A DNA stretch of 48,787 nucleotides from contig JBBBWG010030510.1 in NCBI GenBank assembly GCA_037176905.1, positions 1-48,787 of the forward strand, given 5' to 3'. The stretch is from Azolla pinnata. Its lineage: Eukaryota > Streptophyta > Polypodiopsida > Salviniales > Salviniaceae. The notes below the pieces were generated by a model that searched no databases, was not told the origin of the DNA, and saw only the letters and a program-made list of their open reading frames with translations. Both the position numbers and the translations under genes were made by a program. Shown here piece by piece: positions 10,602 through 23,029 of the stretch. Each line of letters begins with the position of its first letter. Within the stretch, counting starts at the first letter, position 1.

Positions 10602-11439
10602 AGCTGCTGAAAGCGGGCAATAGAATCAACAATAGGGTGCTGGCTATAGCAAAAAGAAATCCTCTTGTTGTTTTGATGACCGCATTCCGGTTTCTGCTAA
10701 GAGCCGACGTCATCACCAGCATGGGATTGGAATTCCTCCTACTGTTTCGATGGCCATGTTTTCCCGACTTCTGTTGAGTGTTGTCGTTAGCACTAGCTAG
10801 CATGTGACCAGAACAAATGGGACACACTTGGAGTCTATTTCCTTAAGGGCAAACTGGAGGAAGCAGCAACAATCGTCCGGCTCCCGGGGAAACAACATCT
10901 CACTCATCTCATCAGTAGAGGCTCGAGGGGAGTTCCTCTGCAGCTCGAACATCAAGCAAGCGTCGCCAAAACTGGTCTGTTCGGTGTCTGGCCTATAGCC
11001 TGGCCTGGGCTTTCACAGCAGGATCCATCCGATCAGAGGGCGAACGATCGTGTCTGAAGCTGGAGAAGTTCGAGGCAGTCGGCCGCAGCGGCGAAGCTGC
11101 GGAAATTCATCGCGGATCAGTTCCGGAGCGGAGAGAATCTTTTTCTGAGGCTCTGTGAAGCCAAGAAGAGGGCAGCAGAGGGACGGTCAAGATTTTGACA
11201 CGTGTCGGCGTGTCAGGAGATCTTGCGGCGGGACGGATGGACGGCCCAGATCTTCGTTTGGTTTATTTTTAATTTTGCGACTTTCTTCATATTAAATATT
11301 TATCCTGCTAATAAAAAAAATTGCAGGGAGAGGGGGAGATCCGACGGTGGGCGAGGCCTGTCCATCCGACGGCTGTGCGGAGGCGTCTATTCAACACAGA
11401 AATTTCTTGTGGTCACACGAAGAAGACAGATCCGTGGCT
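10602..11439 (+). promoter_or_regulatory. Upstream region of the R3H gene
   Basis: No recognised coding sequence. GC content rises sharply after 10800. It lies directly upstream of the simple-repeat leader of the R3H-SUZ gene, so it should contain its promoter, but no convincing TATA box is visible. Confidence 0.4.
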
Positions 11440-11529
11440 ATGGCTTCTTCTTCTTCTTCTTCTTCTTCTGCTGCTGCTGCTGCTTCTTCTGCTTCTTCTT
11501 CGTTTTCCGCTCGCTCTCTCTGCAAGTAA
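11440..11529 (+). other. Possible upstream ORF encoded by (TTC/TCT)n and (GCT)n repeats
   Basis: ATG 11440 opens a 29-codon frame, MASS followed by Ser and Ala runs and ending ARSLCK, stop TAA 11527-11529. It lies in the presumed leader of the R3H gene. The stop overlaps a perfect splice-donor sequence (GTAAGT at 11526), so this could instead be the end of a leader exon. Confidence 0.3.
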
Positions 11530-11601
11530 GTAGCTATGGCTTCTTCTTCTTCTTGAATCCCTCACTGTCTCCCTTTCTCTCCCGCTCCGTGCATCATCAT
11601 C

Positions 11602-11635
<34 letters not shown>

Positions 11636-11900
11636 TCGTCGTCGTCGTCGTCGTCGTCTTCTTCTTCGTTTTCGTTACCATCGCCGTCCTTAGAGAGAGA
11701 GAGAGAGAGAGAGTCGCTCCCACGCTGTAAACGATTTCCTTGTAGAGGAAGCTATCCTTTGCTAAGCAGAAGAAAGCGGAAGAAAAGTTCCAAGGGGAAG
11801 CCGAAACGGTACGCTCGCGGAGGGAGGAAACCTTCGCTCTTTCTCTCTCTCTCTCTCTCTCTCTATCTGTGGCATCTTCTTCTTCTTCTTCTGCTTCTGC
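11441..11900. repeat. Cluster of simple repeats in the R3H leader
   Basis: In order: (TTC)n from 11444, (GCT)n near 11470, (CAA)n 11601-11634, (CGT)n 11636-11658, (GA)n 11692-11713, (CT)n 11841-11865 and (TTC)n 11876-11895. CT-rich and TTC-rich leaders are common in plant genes. Any long open frames here (for example 11202-11693) are produced by the repeats. Confidence 0.9.
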
Positions 11901-11970
11901 TGCTGCTTCTCTACACAGATCTGCAATACTTGCCATGGGAAGGCATTGATTCGATACTTTCTTCCTGAAA

Positions 11971-14900
11971 ATGGATTCTGAAGTTATGGATCCCGATAGA
12001 GCCCCCGATTCGTGGGAAATGGTGGATTTAGAGGCCAGTATGAAGAAGCTTCTCTCTGCATCCGATCTCCAACATCAGATCTCCTCCTTTGTTCCTTCTT
12101 CCTCTTCTTCCTCTCCCTCTTCCTTCTCCTCCGCTTCTGTTTCAGTTTCTTCTTTAGTATCCACATCTTCCCTCTCAGCGGCTGCCTCGACTTCTGTTAA
12201 CACGCTATCTGCCTCAGATGCACCCTCTGGTTCTGCCGAAGACGTGGATGGATTCTTGCGAGAAGCTCTTCAAGGCAAAGACAGATTAACAAGTAAGTTC
12301 CATCAGATCCTTTATTTGACCTTGTGTAGCTATTTTTTCAGAATCTGATGTTGATTCATTCTTAGAAATGCCGTTTCCGTTTCCTCTTTTGTTTCTGTTT
12401 TCTCTGGGAAAGGTAAAATTTTTCATTTTCAGGTTTTGTTGATGGATATGGGCTTGCCTATGTTTTCTGGAAATTCTAAAATGCTCCAATACATACTGGT
12501 ATATGGATATGAACATATTGATTTGTACATAGATATATAACTGCTATTAAATTTCCTTTTTTCTAACTATATAGATGCTTTTTAATGTTTTGATATTAAT
12601 ATTGTTGTCTATTCTTCTCATTGTTCAGATATTTCCTTTCCTGATCTGTGTTCACAATTGTCTTTTCACCTTCTTTTGAGATGTTCTATGAATAAAATAT
12701 TCAGTGAGGAACTTTCTTCTTTTATGTCTGGAACATTATATCTAGGCATATATTTATTTTTTTATGGCTTCATAAATTCTTGTGTCGAAGGTGTCTTACG
12801 TGCAGTCTATGTTATCTCTGGGTATAACATGGAACTCCATTGAAATCGTAAGTCTGATATTATGCATGGATAGGACAGGAAACTGGATATGTTCTATAGA
12901 AGCCCTCTGATGCTACCTCGAAACTGTGGAATTATACAGTTATGCAGCTTATATAAAATACACTTCATTGGATCTCTGATATATTTGATGCATGTTTTAA
13001 TTAGATACACACAAAATCTCACAATGGTCATCATAAATCCATGGGATCCCTAAATAAGGAATTTCTAAAATACCTCTTACTGATATGGAAGGCTAATTAG
13101 AATGATAAAAACGTGATACAAAGACTAATAATCAGAGTGATAAAAGAATATGAGGTTGTGATAATGTGAGTAAATCAAGTTGCTCATCTTGAGTCATCTT
13201 TTTGGAAAGAAGATGTCGTCCTCGTTCATGGCTTAATAATTAGGAGACTACAAAAAATCCCTTATTTTTTTCTTTATTTTAAACAATGACTGTTATTATT
13301 GAATTTAATTTTACAGAATCTGAATCCGGTAATTGTATGCATGCTTGCAGTTCTACGGCTAGAGCAGGAGGTTATTAAGTTCATGCGAAATCCTAATGTT
13401 CAACAGCTTGAATTCCAACCTATGCCATCTTCTTATTTACGACTTGCAGCACATAGAGTGGTCCAACACTACAATTTGCAATCCTTGGTCGCCGATAGCA
13501 GTAATCCTGATAACACTCGTATAATTGCAAAAAAGACATCAGAGAGCCGATTTCCGAAAGTTAAGCTGGTAGACATCCCATCCATATCTTCAGGAGATGA
13601 TAACCGAACACATTCTGCAAATATGAAGATAGAGCTGAAACGAAGGTCCAGTCGATCTAAGCTTAATAGAGATGGTAATTCTGCTGTGGATTCATCATCA
13701 AAATTGAATCCGGCAAAGACAGTAGAGGAGAGAAAGGAGGAATATAATAGGGCCAGAGCAAGGATATTCAATAACAGTGACTTTGGAGCAAGAAATGATG
13801 AAGAATTATATGCCCCAGAATCTGATTCGTATTCAGATTCTAGTGTTCGCTATGAGAAGAGAACTGAACAGTCATCTACAGAATTCAACAATGGTCCACC
13901 GAAGGTAGCCAATGGAAGGTCTGAAAGGGAATCTACTGTGAGTTACAAGGGAAACAATAGGGTGGCTATCTTTCGGGATAGGGAAAAAGACAAGAAAGAT
14001 CCTGATTATAATAGAAACTATGACAGGTCAGTTGATTGCTTCTTCTGTATTTTGGTACTTGATTAAAAAATATAAAATTTTCTTAAGGCTAAATAAATAA
14101 TCCACATATGCTAGAGTAGCTCAATTATGTAAACGTTTCTCAAACTCAATGCTGTATATTTCCAGTGGCTTTTTATATTAGGAATATCTTTCATTAAAAT
14201 TCTCTCGCGCTCGCTCCCTCAAATGATGTCAGACTGAATTAGGGAGTGTGCATTCTAGTCAATATGTATTAACACATTAACCTCTGGTTAATCAAGACTA
14301 TCACATTAATCAAACAATTTTGCATGCTGTTAGTGATGTTTTGAGATTAGGAGTCTAGTTGATTACTTCGCTCTTCTCTTTAGAATATGAATCAGAGATG
14401 CTTTCAAGCTGAAGTAGAAGGTATGCTTTCTAATTATCTTGGTTAACACATCAATCCCCATTTAATGAGGGCAATTCAAGGGATCCAACAATCTTCTCTG
14501 CAATATATTAGTGAGGGAAGAAACTTTCGCCAGGAATATATAAAAAAGCTAGACAAATGTGGAATGAAGGCATATGTCAGATAACTTTCTTTTTCTATCA
14601 GTGGACCTTGTCAGGCTCTCAAGTTGATGAATCCTTATGTGAGCAATTACCTGTACATATTTTTCAGATACGTGCAGCGGTTTGATCCTGGCTTTGGTAT
14701 GAATCAAGGTCCATATGGCATACAACCAATGTATGCTCCTATGGTTAATTACAATACAGAGTTTCCGCAATTAGGGGGTGGTATTAGGCCACAAATCTGT
14801 GTGGAACAAAATGTGCATCGTGCCATTCCTCCCCCTCGGCCTGTACGAGGTCCATGGAGTGGCAATCCAACTAGTATGAATTTTACTCATCCGGATTCGA

Positions 14901-15723
14901 TGATGAGTTCTTTCAGCTCAGGAGTTTACATGCATCCTCAACAGTTTGCACGCCCTGCTCCTACAATGATGGCTGTGAACAACAACCAAGAACGATTTCC
15001 TCCATCTCTTTTGCAGGTAGGCCAAATGCCATTTTTAAAATGTTATTTGATCTACTGTTCTGTAGGTATTTGAGTTCTTTTCTTTGATGCAATTCTTGAA
15101 TTTGGGTTCGTTCTCGTTTTGGCTAAATACGTTTTCTATGGAATACTGCCTTTTAATTAATACTTGTGTTTTTAAACATCAACATGTGGCCTTTCCTTTG
15201 ATGAAATTCCAAAATTTGCTTCAGAGCGTGTCCTCACAATGGCAGTGCGTTTCCTCTGTGTCAAGTATAATACAGTACTCAAGGTTGTTTCATGCAAATT
15301 TCTTCAGCGTGTATGAAGTGTTTTATCATGACGGTCACTTTTCCTTTCTGTTAACAGGATGGCTTATTGTGTTTTTTTTCTTTAATGCAGTTCCAACGTT
15401 GTGTTCTCACAATGCTTGATTGTTTCTTTTTGTCCACGTTTGCCTGGAAAGTTTATTTTATTTATTGAATTGCTCCTATGCATTACCACATGTATTCTAG
15501 CAGTACTTTCTTTTTCGTTAAGATTTTTATTTGGTAGACATTTTTCATAGTATTTGCCTCTTCTTGATGCAACTTCAAAGATTCCTCAGTGCATGGCGAC
15601 TTTTTCTTACCATGTTACCATCTTTTCCATTTCTGGGATATCCTCATTGGGCAGCAACAACAGCAGAAGCAACAGCCTCATTTACAACCTGAAGGAAGTT
15701 TCGGCCAAGCTCGGCACCAATAA
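11971..15723 (+). CDS. R3H and SUZ domain RNA-binding protein (4 exons, 471 aa)
   Basis: Exons 11971-12292, 13351-14026, 14668-15016 and 15655-15723 join in phase. Residues 1-30 are acidic (MDSEVMDPDRAPDSWEMVD), 48-95 Ser/Ala-rich. The R3H domain spans about 95-185, with the signature R138-LAA-H142 in YLRLAAHRVVQHY. A SUZ domain follows (about 170-250), ending in EERKEEYNRARARIF. Then comes a charged linker and DRYVQRFDPGFG (around 331), built exactly across the exon 2/3 junction, and a Pro/Met/Gln-rich low-complexity tail. R3H and SUZ both bind RNA; in plants and animals such proteins are cytoplasmic mRNA-associated factors, substrate unknown. The start is the first ATG that gives the conserved N-terminus. 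The weakest junction is exon 3/4 (acceptor GGGCAG, repeated CAG); the last 22 residues are therefore less certain. Confidence 0.9.
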
Positions 15724-17424
15724 GGTGCCGGGCATTGCCTGCCCCTGCTGGTTTATATGCCTTCCAGGGACGGAACCATCAAATAATGACGGTTTATGTC
15801 CATGGGAACTATATGTAGATTGAAAAATAGCCAGCAGGACCAAGGCAGGCATTATACACTGGGGAGCCGATGTGAAGGGATCATCGTCAGCATTGTGTTC
15901 GGTTCTCCATGCTCCCTTCAACAATTGGTGTGGGCTTCTCCTCAGTTTGTTTACCTCAAATAGCTCCCAGCTTTCATCAGGGCCAAAAGCTTCAGAAACC
16001 TTTCTAGAGCTTTTCATCAAATCACGTACCTTCACTAAACGGTGCGTATCTCTACTCTGAAGATTATTGAGCCCTTGGAATTTTAAATATTTGATATGCA
16101 TTATTATTTGTTACATGTGCAGGCAGAATGACGATTTGGAATATGAAAGAGTGACTGACATTTGTTTCTCTTTCATGTCCTATCTTTCTATTTGAGAGGC
16201 TTTGATTTGACCTATTGATGTTTAGAGGTGTAGGGTGGCATTTAGAAAGCAAATCAATCAACAGTACTCCGTTGATAAACCCTGCCTTGGAAGGTTGCTA
16301 ACTTTCTGTCTACTATCTTACTATTCGAGTTTTCAGTAAATGGCTTATCTGAAGTTCAACAGTCTGGCTCAAGAGAAGCGCTGTTGAAGGGAGAACGACT
16401 TCTATTAATTTAAGGTTTAACTAGCTACAAAGGCTTTGTATCCTGGCATGGTTTGTAATATGTGGGTACACTATATGCAGTATTTTTCACCGTCTTTTGG
16501 CTAAGAATCGGATTCTGTACTAAAAACTTACGTGGCAAGCAATACTAATGCTATGTCCTCAACTAGCTCTGAAGGGGTTTGGAACTTTCTGGATTGTAAA
16601 ACAATATGCAGTTATTTTTTTCATTCTATCGTTGTGTTAGGAATCATGTTTTGTTCTAAAGCTCGGTCTACAAGCAATCATAAAGCTATTTTTCTCGACA
16701 GCCAGGGTTGATGAATAAACAACTCTCTGCTCTGTTTGTTGCGGTTTTGGCCCTTGAGAAACATACCCTTTCAAGCATGGGCTACTTTTCATCTGGTTTG
16801 TAACTAGCCATGTTATGATGATTATAAAGGTGACGGTTTGAAAGTAATGGAAGTCATTTTGTGCAGTTTTGAAAGTCGTAGGAACACTGCCATCTATCTG
16901 TATGTAATTCATTCATAATTTCTTGTGTTACCATTCATTCGTATTATTTGCCATCGACCTGTCTTGCTGATGATGTTATCATTGGGTTCCAAGAAAATCA
17001 GATTCAAGATGAAAAGCTTAATTTTGAAATGTGCATCTTGTGCTCTGCAAATTGAGCTGCAAATCCAGTACTTGAGAAGGTTACCGACAGGGAATGAAAC
17101 ATTAGCAGTGTCGAACAACAGAAAGCAGAAGAAGCTCACAGAAGATCCTGAAGGCTTTTTTGTTTTCTGATCAGTCCTTTGCATGCACACTTGCAAAATC
17201 CACAGAATAATCGATCTGGATACAAATGATGATACAAGATGTTGGCATAGGCATCAGTTTCTCCCCCCCCTGCCTAACAGGCCCTGTTTATTGCAAATTT
17301 ATGAATGGATTCACTTGGAAAAAGAAGAAGAAAAGAGGAGAAAGGATAAGGAGAAGATGATAGAGATATGAAGCCAAAACAAAGAGTCTTTTTTTCTTCC
17401 TTTTTTTTTCCTGTCTTTTGTCTC
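15724..17424. other. 3' flank of R3H and convergent spacer before PGK
   Basis: Presumed 3' UTR of the R3H gene, then spacer. There is a diverged direct duplication with TATGCAGT at 16474 and 16607, each followed by a T-rich tract and ending AAGCAAT..TAA/AA(A)GCTAT. No other gene recognised. The facing PGK gene ends at 17425, so the two are convergent. Confidence 0.5.
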
Positions 17425-20400
17425 TTAGGCTTTGACAGCAATGGGGGATTCGTCCAGAGCAGCTACGCCAGGTAGAACCTTTCCTTCGAGAAGCTCCAGA
17501 CTCGCACCGCCACCTGTAGAGATGTGGCTCATCTTGTCTGCTACTCCCACCTTCTCAACGGCTGCCACAGAGTCACCACCGCCAATGATCGTTATCACGC
17601 CCTTGCCGCTCAAGTCTGCCAACTTGTTTGCAATCGCCTGTTTGCATACAGACATAGATCATCAGGCCAGTGGGAATATAGATCACATCAAAGTATAAGA
17701 TGAAGGAAGAAAACACAATGCCAACAAAAGGTTTAGGAAATTCGAGCAAAACGTTGTAATTGCAACATTGAAAATTTTCTTTTAATATTTTCTGCAACAT
17801 TCTCTTTGTTTCAAATAGATATAATAAGATTCTTTACTGGTTTAGATGCATAGAGTATAAAAAAATGCAGTTGAAACGCGTGTATGGATCTTTTAGCTGT
17901 GATCCATGCACTTCCATCATAATTTGGCTCTTGAACTACTTAAAAGGAATTGTTTTTATTCAGGTTTACAACACTTTTTTTCCTGGGCTAGGACTTTTTC
18001 TTGCAGAGAGAAAGAGCACACCAGATTTTCTTAAAAGAAAATATCAGAGTTATTTCTCACAGATTTCGTTGATGTTTATTTTTTTTCCCTCTATTTTGAA
18101 CTTGTTATGTGGTTCTCCAGTGAACTTTACAGAATATTCAAACACTGCTCTATACGAGTATGTCAAAAAAATAAAAACTCAAGAGCGAGGATATCCATCA
18201 AGTTCGTGTTATAAAAACGTTTTGAGCATACCTCAGTGCCGACGGCAAACTTATCAAACTCAAAGACACCCATTGGACCATTCCAAATAACTGTTTTTGT
18301 AGTCTCCAGGGCCTCGCTGAATGTCTTTACGGAGTCAGGGCCAATATCAAGACCCATCCATCCATCAGGAATGGCTGATGCTGGCACAATCTGGAATGGT
18401 TCAAAAGAAAAAACCATAGTTATCGATAAGAAAACCAAGAGACGCAATGAGCAAAAAAAACAAGTTAGGATACAACAAATTTCCAATGGAAAAAGAAGAT
18501 TTCCAATATGCTGAAAACACGCTACTATATTGATTCGTTTTGTTGTAGAACACTTATCATACAATGGGTAGAACACATAGCGAAGCATTGTAAAAATTTC
18601 ATTTTTTAAGCGTGCTTTGAATACATATTGTAAGGATAAAACTTGTTACATGGTTCTTATATTTTGTTTGAGCTTATAGTTGATTCACTGACTGGTTCTA
18701 GTACTGCATCTAAATTCATGCAAGAAATGTCAATTGATGAAGAAATCAGTTTAAATTAGAAGTATGTTTTATGCCAAATTTCTACTTGTATTTGAGTTAT
18801 ATTTCTAGAGATGTAAAATACTTGTAACATACATATACTTCCGACATGTTAAATAGGTGGATTACGTGGTGGAACATTTTGAAATTGCAGTTTTAAAATC
18901 TGGAATACATGTCCTAAAATTCTGAGTATATCAAAAAGTATTTTATACATAAATTACGTGTTTTCAGCAACTAAGATAGAATGTATATACAAATGCATAT
19001 ATAGGAAGGTGTGTAGGGGCAATTAGAGTATATATACACGTACACATACACAGTGATAAGATTTCTTTTTTACCTTGCTGTTAGCATCAGGGGCAAACTT
19101 GTCAGCAATGACAACATCAGTCGGGAGTAGAAGAGAGACACCTTTGGCCTTGGCTTTCTCAATCAGAGTTGTTGCAAGAGAGAGTTTGTCTTCCTCAACA
19201 AGCGAAGAGCCAACAGAAAGACCCTGCGCTTTGTAGAAGGTGAAGATCATGCCACCTCCAAGCAGCAGGATATCACACTTTTCCAGAAGAGATTCAATCA
19301 CTCCAATCTTAGAGGAGACTTTGGATCCTCCAACAATAGCTGCAAAAGGACGCTTTGGGTTGGAAACAGCTCCATCCAAGTAATCCAGTTCCTACCACAA
19401 AAAAAATATGAAAATAATATTTTCAATCCACAGAAAACATGTATAAACCTGTAACGAAATACTCAAAGAATTAGAAGATCCAGATTCATTCATATATGCA
19501 TGCTTTGATGCAAGCATGTCAAATACATCAGCATGCGCACACGTGCACACACACACATACATAACAGGTGGTATTTTAAGGAATATTATGAAAAAATATT
19601 AAGGGGTAGTGTTTGGTAACATCTCCTAGTTGAATTGCACCACAACAGTAGGAGTTTCTAAAAAAATACCTTTTGAAGGAGGAATCCGGCGACAGAGGGT
19701 TTCAGGTACTTTGTGACACCTTCGGTGGAGGCATGTGCTCTATGTGCAGTGCCAAAAGCATCATTCACATATAAATCAGCAATCGCAGCAAGCTTCTTGG
19801 CATGCTCGGAATCATTCTTCTCTTCTTCTGGGTAAAACCTCACATTCTCAAGGAGCAACACCTCTCCATTCTTAAGTGCAGCAACTTTCTTCTCCACTTC
19901 CGCTCCAATCGAATCGTCGGCTTTCTCAACCTAAGTCCAAAATATGAAGAAAGGATCAAGGAAATGCATAAAGAAATATGCACCTGTCTGATGATACATT
20001 ATTGCATGGGATCAAGTTATTGTCCAAAGTACGTGCAATGCTTGAAGCATATTCATACCTTGAAGCCAAGAAGTTCAGTGAGGCGAGGGACCAAAGGAGT
20101 CAATCTGTATTTTTCGGTGACACCTTTCGGCCGCCCCTGGAGCACAGTAAAGCCATTTGAGAACCAGGAGAACAATAAAAATGCTTTAAGTTGGATGATA
20201 ATTTAAATGAAACAAATTGGACTATGGTTGGTTTCAGGGTACAGCAATTTTGAGCAGAAATAGTAGACTTAACATTGATATGAACAAGCAGCAAAGAAAT
20301 AGAAATTATATGAAAGTTTCAGAAGAATTAAAGTCAAACAAGATAAATCATCTTTCATGGTGATAGTTCATAAAGACTCGAGTAAAATAAGATACGATTT

Positions 20401-21665
20401 ACACATGCAAGCATTCAAGTAACATTGCTGAAGCTGATCCAGTCTACCCATGCAGAAGCTCAAGCAAGATTGTATAGGCATGAAGCATAATCTACAGGTG
20501 AACAAGTAGATGATTCAACCCTTGAAACAGCATCATTGACACAAATCTACATACAGATGCAGCCACTCAAGCAACTTTCTTCGCACAGATCTATCTCCTC
20601 TCCAAACCTTTCACCAGGCATCTCAGCTAGAACCTATCAACTCTTTCCAGCAAATCTATCTACTCAGTCAATCATTCAAACAACATCGTTGGGACAAATT
20701 GATCTAGACATGCCATCTCTTACAAAAACGTCCTCAAAATGAATCGATCTACAAATAAAAGACTATTCAAGGACACACTGTCAAAATACAAATCAAATCG
20801 ATGTAGACATGCAGCAATGCATGCAACATTGGTTATGACGAATAGATCTATAAATATAACTATTCAGGAACCATTGCTGGAACAATTCTAAAGTCAAAAC
20901 CATCAAACAGAAAGATGCAGCATAACCTTCAAACCAGCATCCCTAGGTCTAATTCCAACCAAAATTGGTTAGCACGATTCAGGGATTGCTGCCAGAACAA
21001 TGCAAAAATGACACTAGAACCATCAACTACACGATGCAATGCAATCTAAAACCGACAACTCTAGGTCAAATGCTGAAACATAAAATGGAAAGAAAAGGGG
21101 AAGGCATTGAACAATGACAACAAAAGCACATAAACTGTAGCAAAAGAAATGTGTGATGAAACACATATCATACCAAGTGGCTGGTGAGGACAACTCTGGC
21201 ACCATTGCCGGTCAGGTACTTGATGGTCGGGATAGCAGCCCTAATCCTGGTGTCATCGGTGATGTTGAACTGATCATCAAGGGGTACATTGAGATCGGCT
21301 CTCACAAACACAACCTTCCCTTTCAAATCATCTTCCTTGAGGTCACCCACGCTCCTCTTGGCCATGCACACCACCAATCCTCTTCCTCCGCCGCACATGC
21401 GGCCGCCCGAGCTGCCATGGCGTGCCACCGTGCTCTGGTGATCGAACACGCCGAAGAACAAGCTCTTCTTGCTGCAGCTGCTGCTGCCCGAGGACGAGGG
21501 AGATGCCACCGCGAGCCCATTGAAGGACTGAAGAAGGGGCTTCTTCAAGTGGGTGATCCTGAGAGAAGGGGAGGAAGAGCTAATCTGTGATGACACAAAT
21601 GTGGAAGAAGAACCCACATGGCTTAGTGAAGCAGAAGCAGAAGCAGAAGCAGCAGCAGCAGCCAT
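17425..21665 (-). CDS. PGK: Chloroplast phosphoglycerate kinase (6 exons, 506 aa)
   Basis: Catalyses transfer of phosphate between ATP and 3-phosphoglycerate; in the plastid it feeds the Calvin cycle. Exons (minus strand) 21665-21174, 20136-20059, 19930-19670, 19391-19074, 18390-18232, 17637-17425; all introns fall between codons. Residues 1-100 are a Ser/Ala-rich transit peptide ([18 protein letters not shown]) ending near [12 protein letters not shown], where mature plastid PGK starts. Signatures seen: [12 protein letters not shown] (substrate Asp/Asn), [23 protein letters not shown] across exon 1/2, [67 protein letters not shown] (hinge/nucleotide site) and [25 protein letters not shown]. 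Nothing is missing and the length is normal. Plastid rather than cytosolic form is called from the transit peptide. Confidence 0.97.
20160..21170. repeat. Degenerate tandem repeats in PGK intron 1
   Basis: The intron (20137-21173) carries at least six poor copies of a motif resembling ATTCAAGCAACATTG followed by CAAAT..GATCTA.ACATGCAG, with starts near 20415, 20512, 20565, 20672, 20763, 20820 and 20864. Copy length varies from 45 to 105 bases. Confidence 0.5.
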
Positions 21666-21836
21666 GGCCAGAGGATTTGGGCCTGTGGTTCCACTCTGTG
21701 TTTCCTTCTCTCCCTTGGCTCCTCCCCTGTTTCTGCCCTTGTTCTTTCTCTTCTTTGTGTGGAGGGTGGTGGGGGAGGTGTGTGAATGTACCCCTAAAAT
21801 AAGGACACCAAAGAAAGTTGTATAAGAAGATAAGGC

Positions 21837-21846
21837 TTTATTTATA
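21837..21846 (-). promoter_or_regulatory. Candidate PGK TATA box
   Basis: TATAAATAAA on the minus strand, about 175 bases before the PGK start codon. Two GATAAG motifs (I-box type, found in light-regulated plant promoters) are at 21829-21834 and 21941-21946, read on the plus strand. The promoter role is inferred from position. Confidence 0.5.
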
Positions 21847-22003
21847 AACCTCTCCTTGCTCTTGTGTTTCTGAGGCTCCCAAGTGAACAAGGTCAGTTTT
21901 GAGGGGATTCCATGACCCTTGGCTACTGGATGGAGAGGAAGATAAGGTTTCATGCATGCACTTTTCATATCCTCATCAAACAGAGAGCTTCATAGCCTTT
22001 CGT

Positions 22004-22173
22004 TTCGGTTAAATCTCGAAGGTCTCTCTGCCCTGGCCCAGAGCTCTTCATCGAGCCAAACCGAATACTGAAGAAGGAAGTTCGTGGAAAGGCTTCGGTT
22101 GAATCTCGAGGCTTCTCTGCCTGGCCCAGAGCCCTTGATCGAGCCAAACCGAATACTGAAGAAGGAAGTTCGT
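22004..22173. repeat. Tandem duplication of about 80 bp upstream of PGK
   Basis: Copy 1 is 22004-22085 and copy 2 is 22094-22173. Both run from TTCGGTT(A/G)AATCTCGA to GCCAAACCGAATACTGAAG and end AAGGAAGTTCGT. They differ at about ten positions, so the duplication is fairly recent. Confidence 0.9.
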
Positions 22174-22444
22174 CAGGCAACAGATCAGTAGTGCAACAAT
22201 ATCATATGATTGTGCTTATCAACAAACAAGAAAAGCTCTTATCGATAAGCGCAAAACCCTCCCTTCGATCGCAGCCACGACGGCAAACGCAAATGAGGTT
22301 ATATATGACAGCCAAAATGGTGGGCCTAGATCCAATGAATGCAACGAAGCGGAGCATCAATGCTCAAGAAAGATCCGAGAATAGCTGAGACATTCATCTG
22401 CTTCGCGTGTTTGCAAAGGATTTTTGCTGCTTGCTTGCAATGAT

Positions 22445-22550
22445 GTTCGTGTACTGATCTTTGCTGCTTAAAATCATCGATTTGTTCGTGTACTGATTTT
22501 TGCTGCTTAAAACCATCAATCATGTACTGATTTTGCTGCTTCAAACAACG
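22445..22550. repeat. 39-bp tandem repeat, nearly three copies
   Basis: Copies begin at 22445 and 22484 (GTTCGTGTACTGAT..TTTGCTGCTTAAAA.CATC) with a shorter third copy at about 22520. It lies between PGK and the end of the TMN gene. Confidence 0.85.
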
Positions 22551-23029
22551 TTCGTGTCCTTGAGTCAGCCATTTACTACCTTGTCTGCTTCGATCGATCA
22601 GTAAATGCCTATGCCTTTGTCTGCCTAAAGATCCATGCTTTGCACAAATGAAAAGATATGAACTTCCAATTCACATAGACTGTTGATTCAGAAACATGAA
22701 ACTCAGGAAATCAAGCCTCACTAATTTGATTAGAAAACCAAGCATAGAGAACCCATTTCTTACTACTCTAGCCATTCATTAAGGAGCGAAGAAAAGAAGG
22801 GAAAAAAATGTCATAGCTAACAGCAAAGGTCTGAGAAATCTAGAGACACCAGCTGGACCTTCCCCCCAAAGATATAAGATGGAAAAAACCAATCAAGAAA
22901 ATCGGTCGGACATTTTGCCTCATAACAGATGGGCAAAATGGTTGTGAGGAGCTTTGAAAGAATAGAGAACTCGAAATCTTGTGCAAGACCCAAGTTGTTG
23001 TACAAGGCTGAGAAAGAACTCTTTCAGTT
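22551..23029. other. Spacer; 3' flank of the TMN gene
   Basis: No gene seen; presumably contains the 3' UTR of the TMN gene, which ends at 23030. Confidence 0.5.

Noticed and set aside
11202-11936. Frames with poly-Phe, poly-Gln, poly-Arg or poly-Thr
   Set aside because: Made by microsatellites in the R3H leader; no conserved domain.
16494-16509. CTTTTGGCTAAGAATC resembles the 5' part of U2 snRNA
   Set aside because: Only about 15 bases match; the rest of U2 (branch-point region, Sm site) and the plant USE/TATA promoter elements are missing.
21153-21825. Plus-strand frames opposite PGK exon 1
   Set aside because: Antisense shadows of the transit peptide and first PGK exon.
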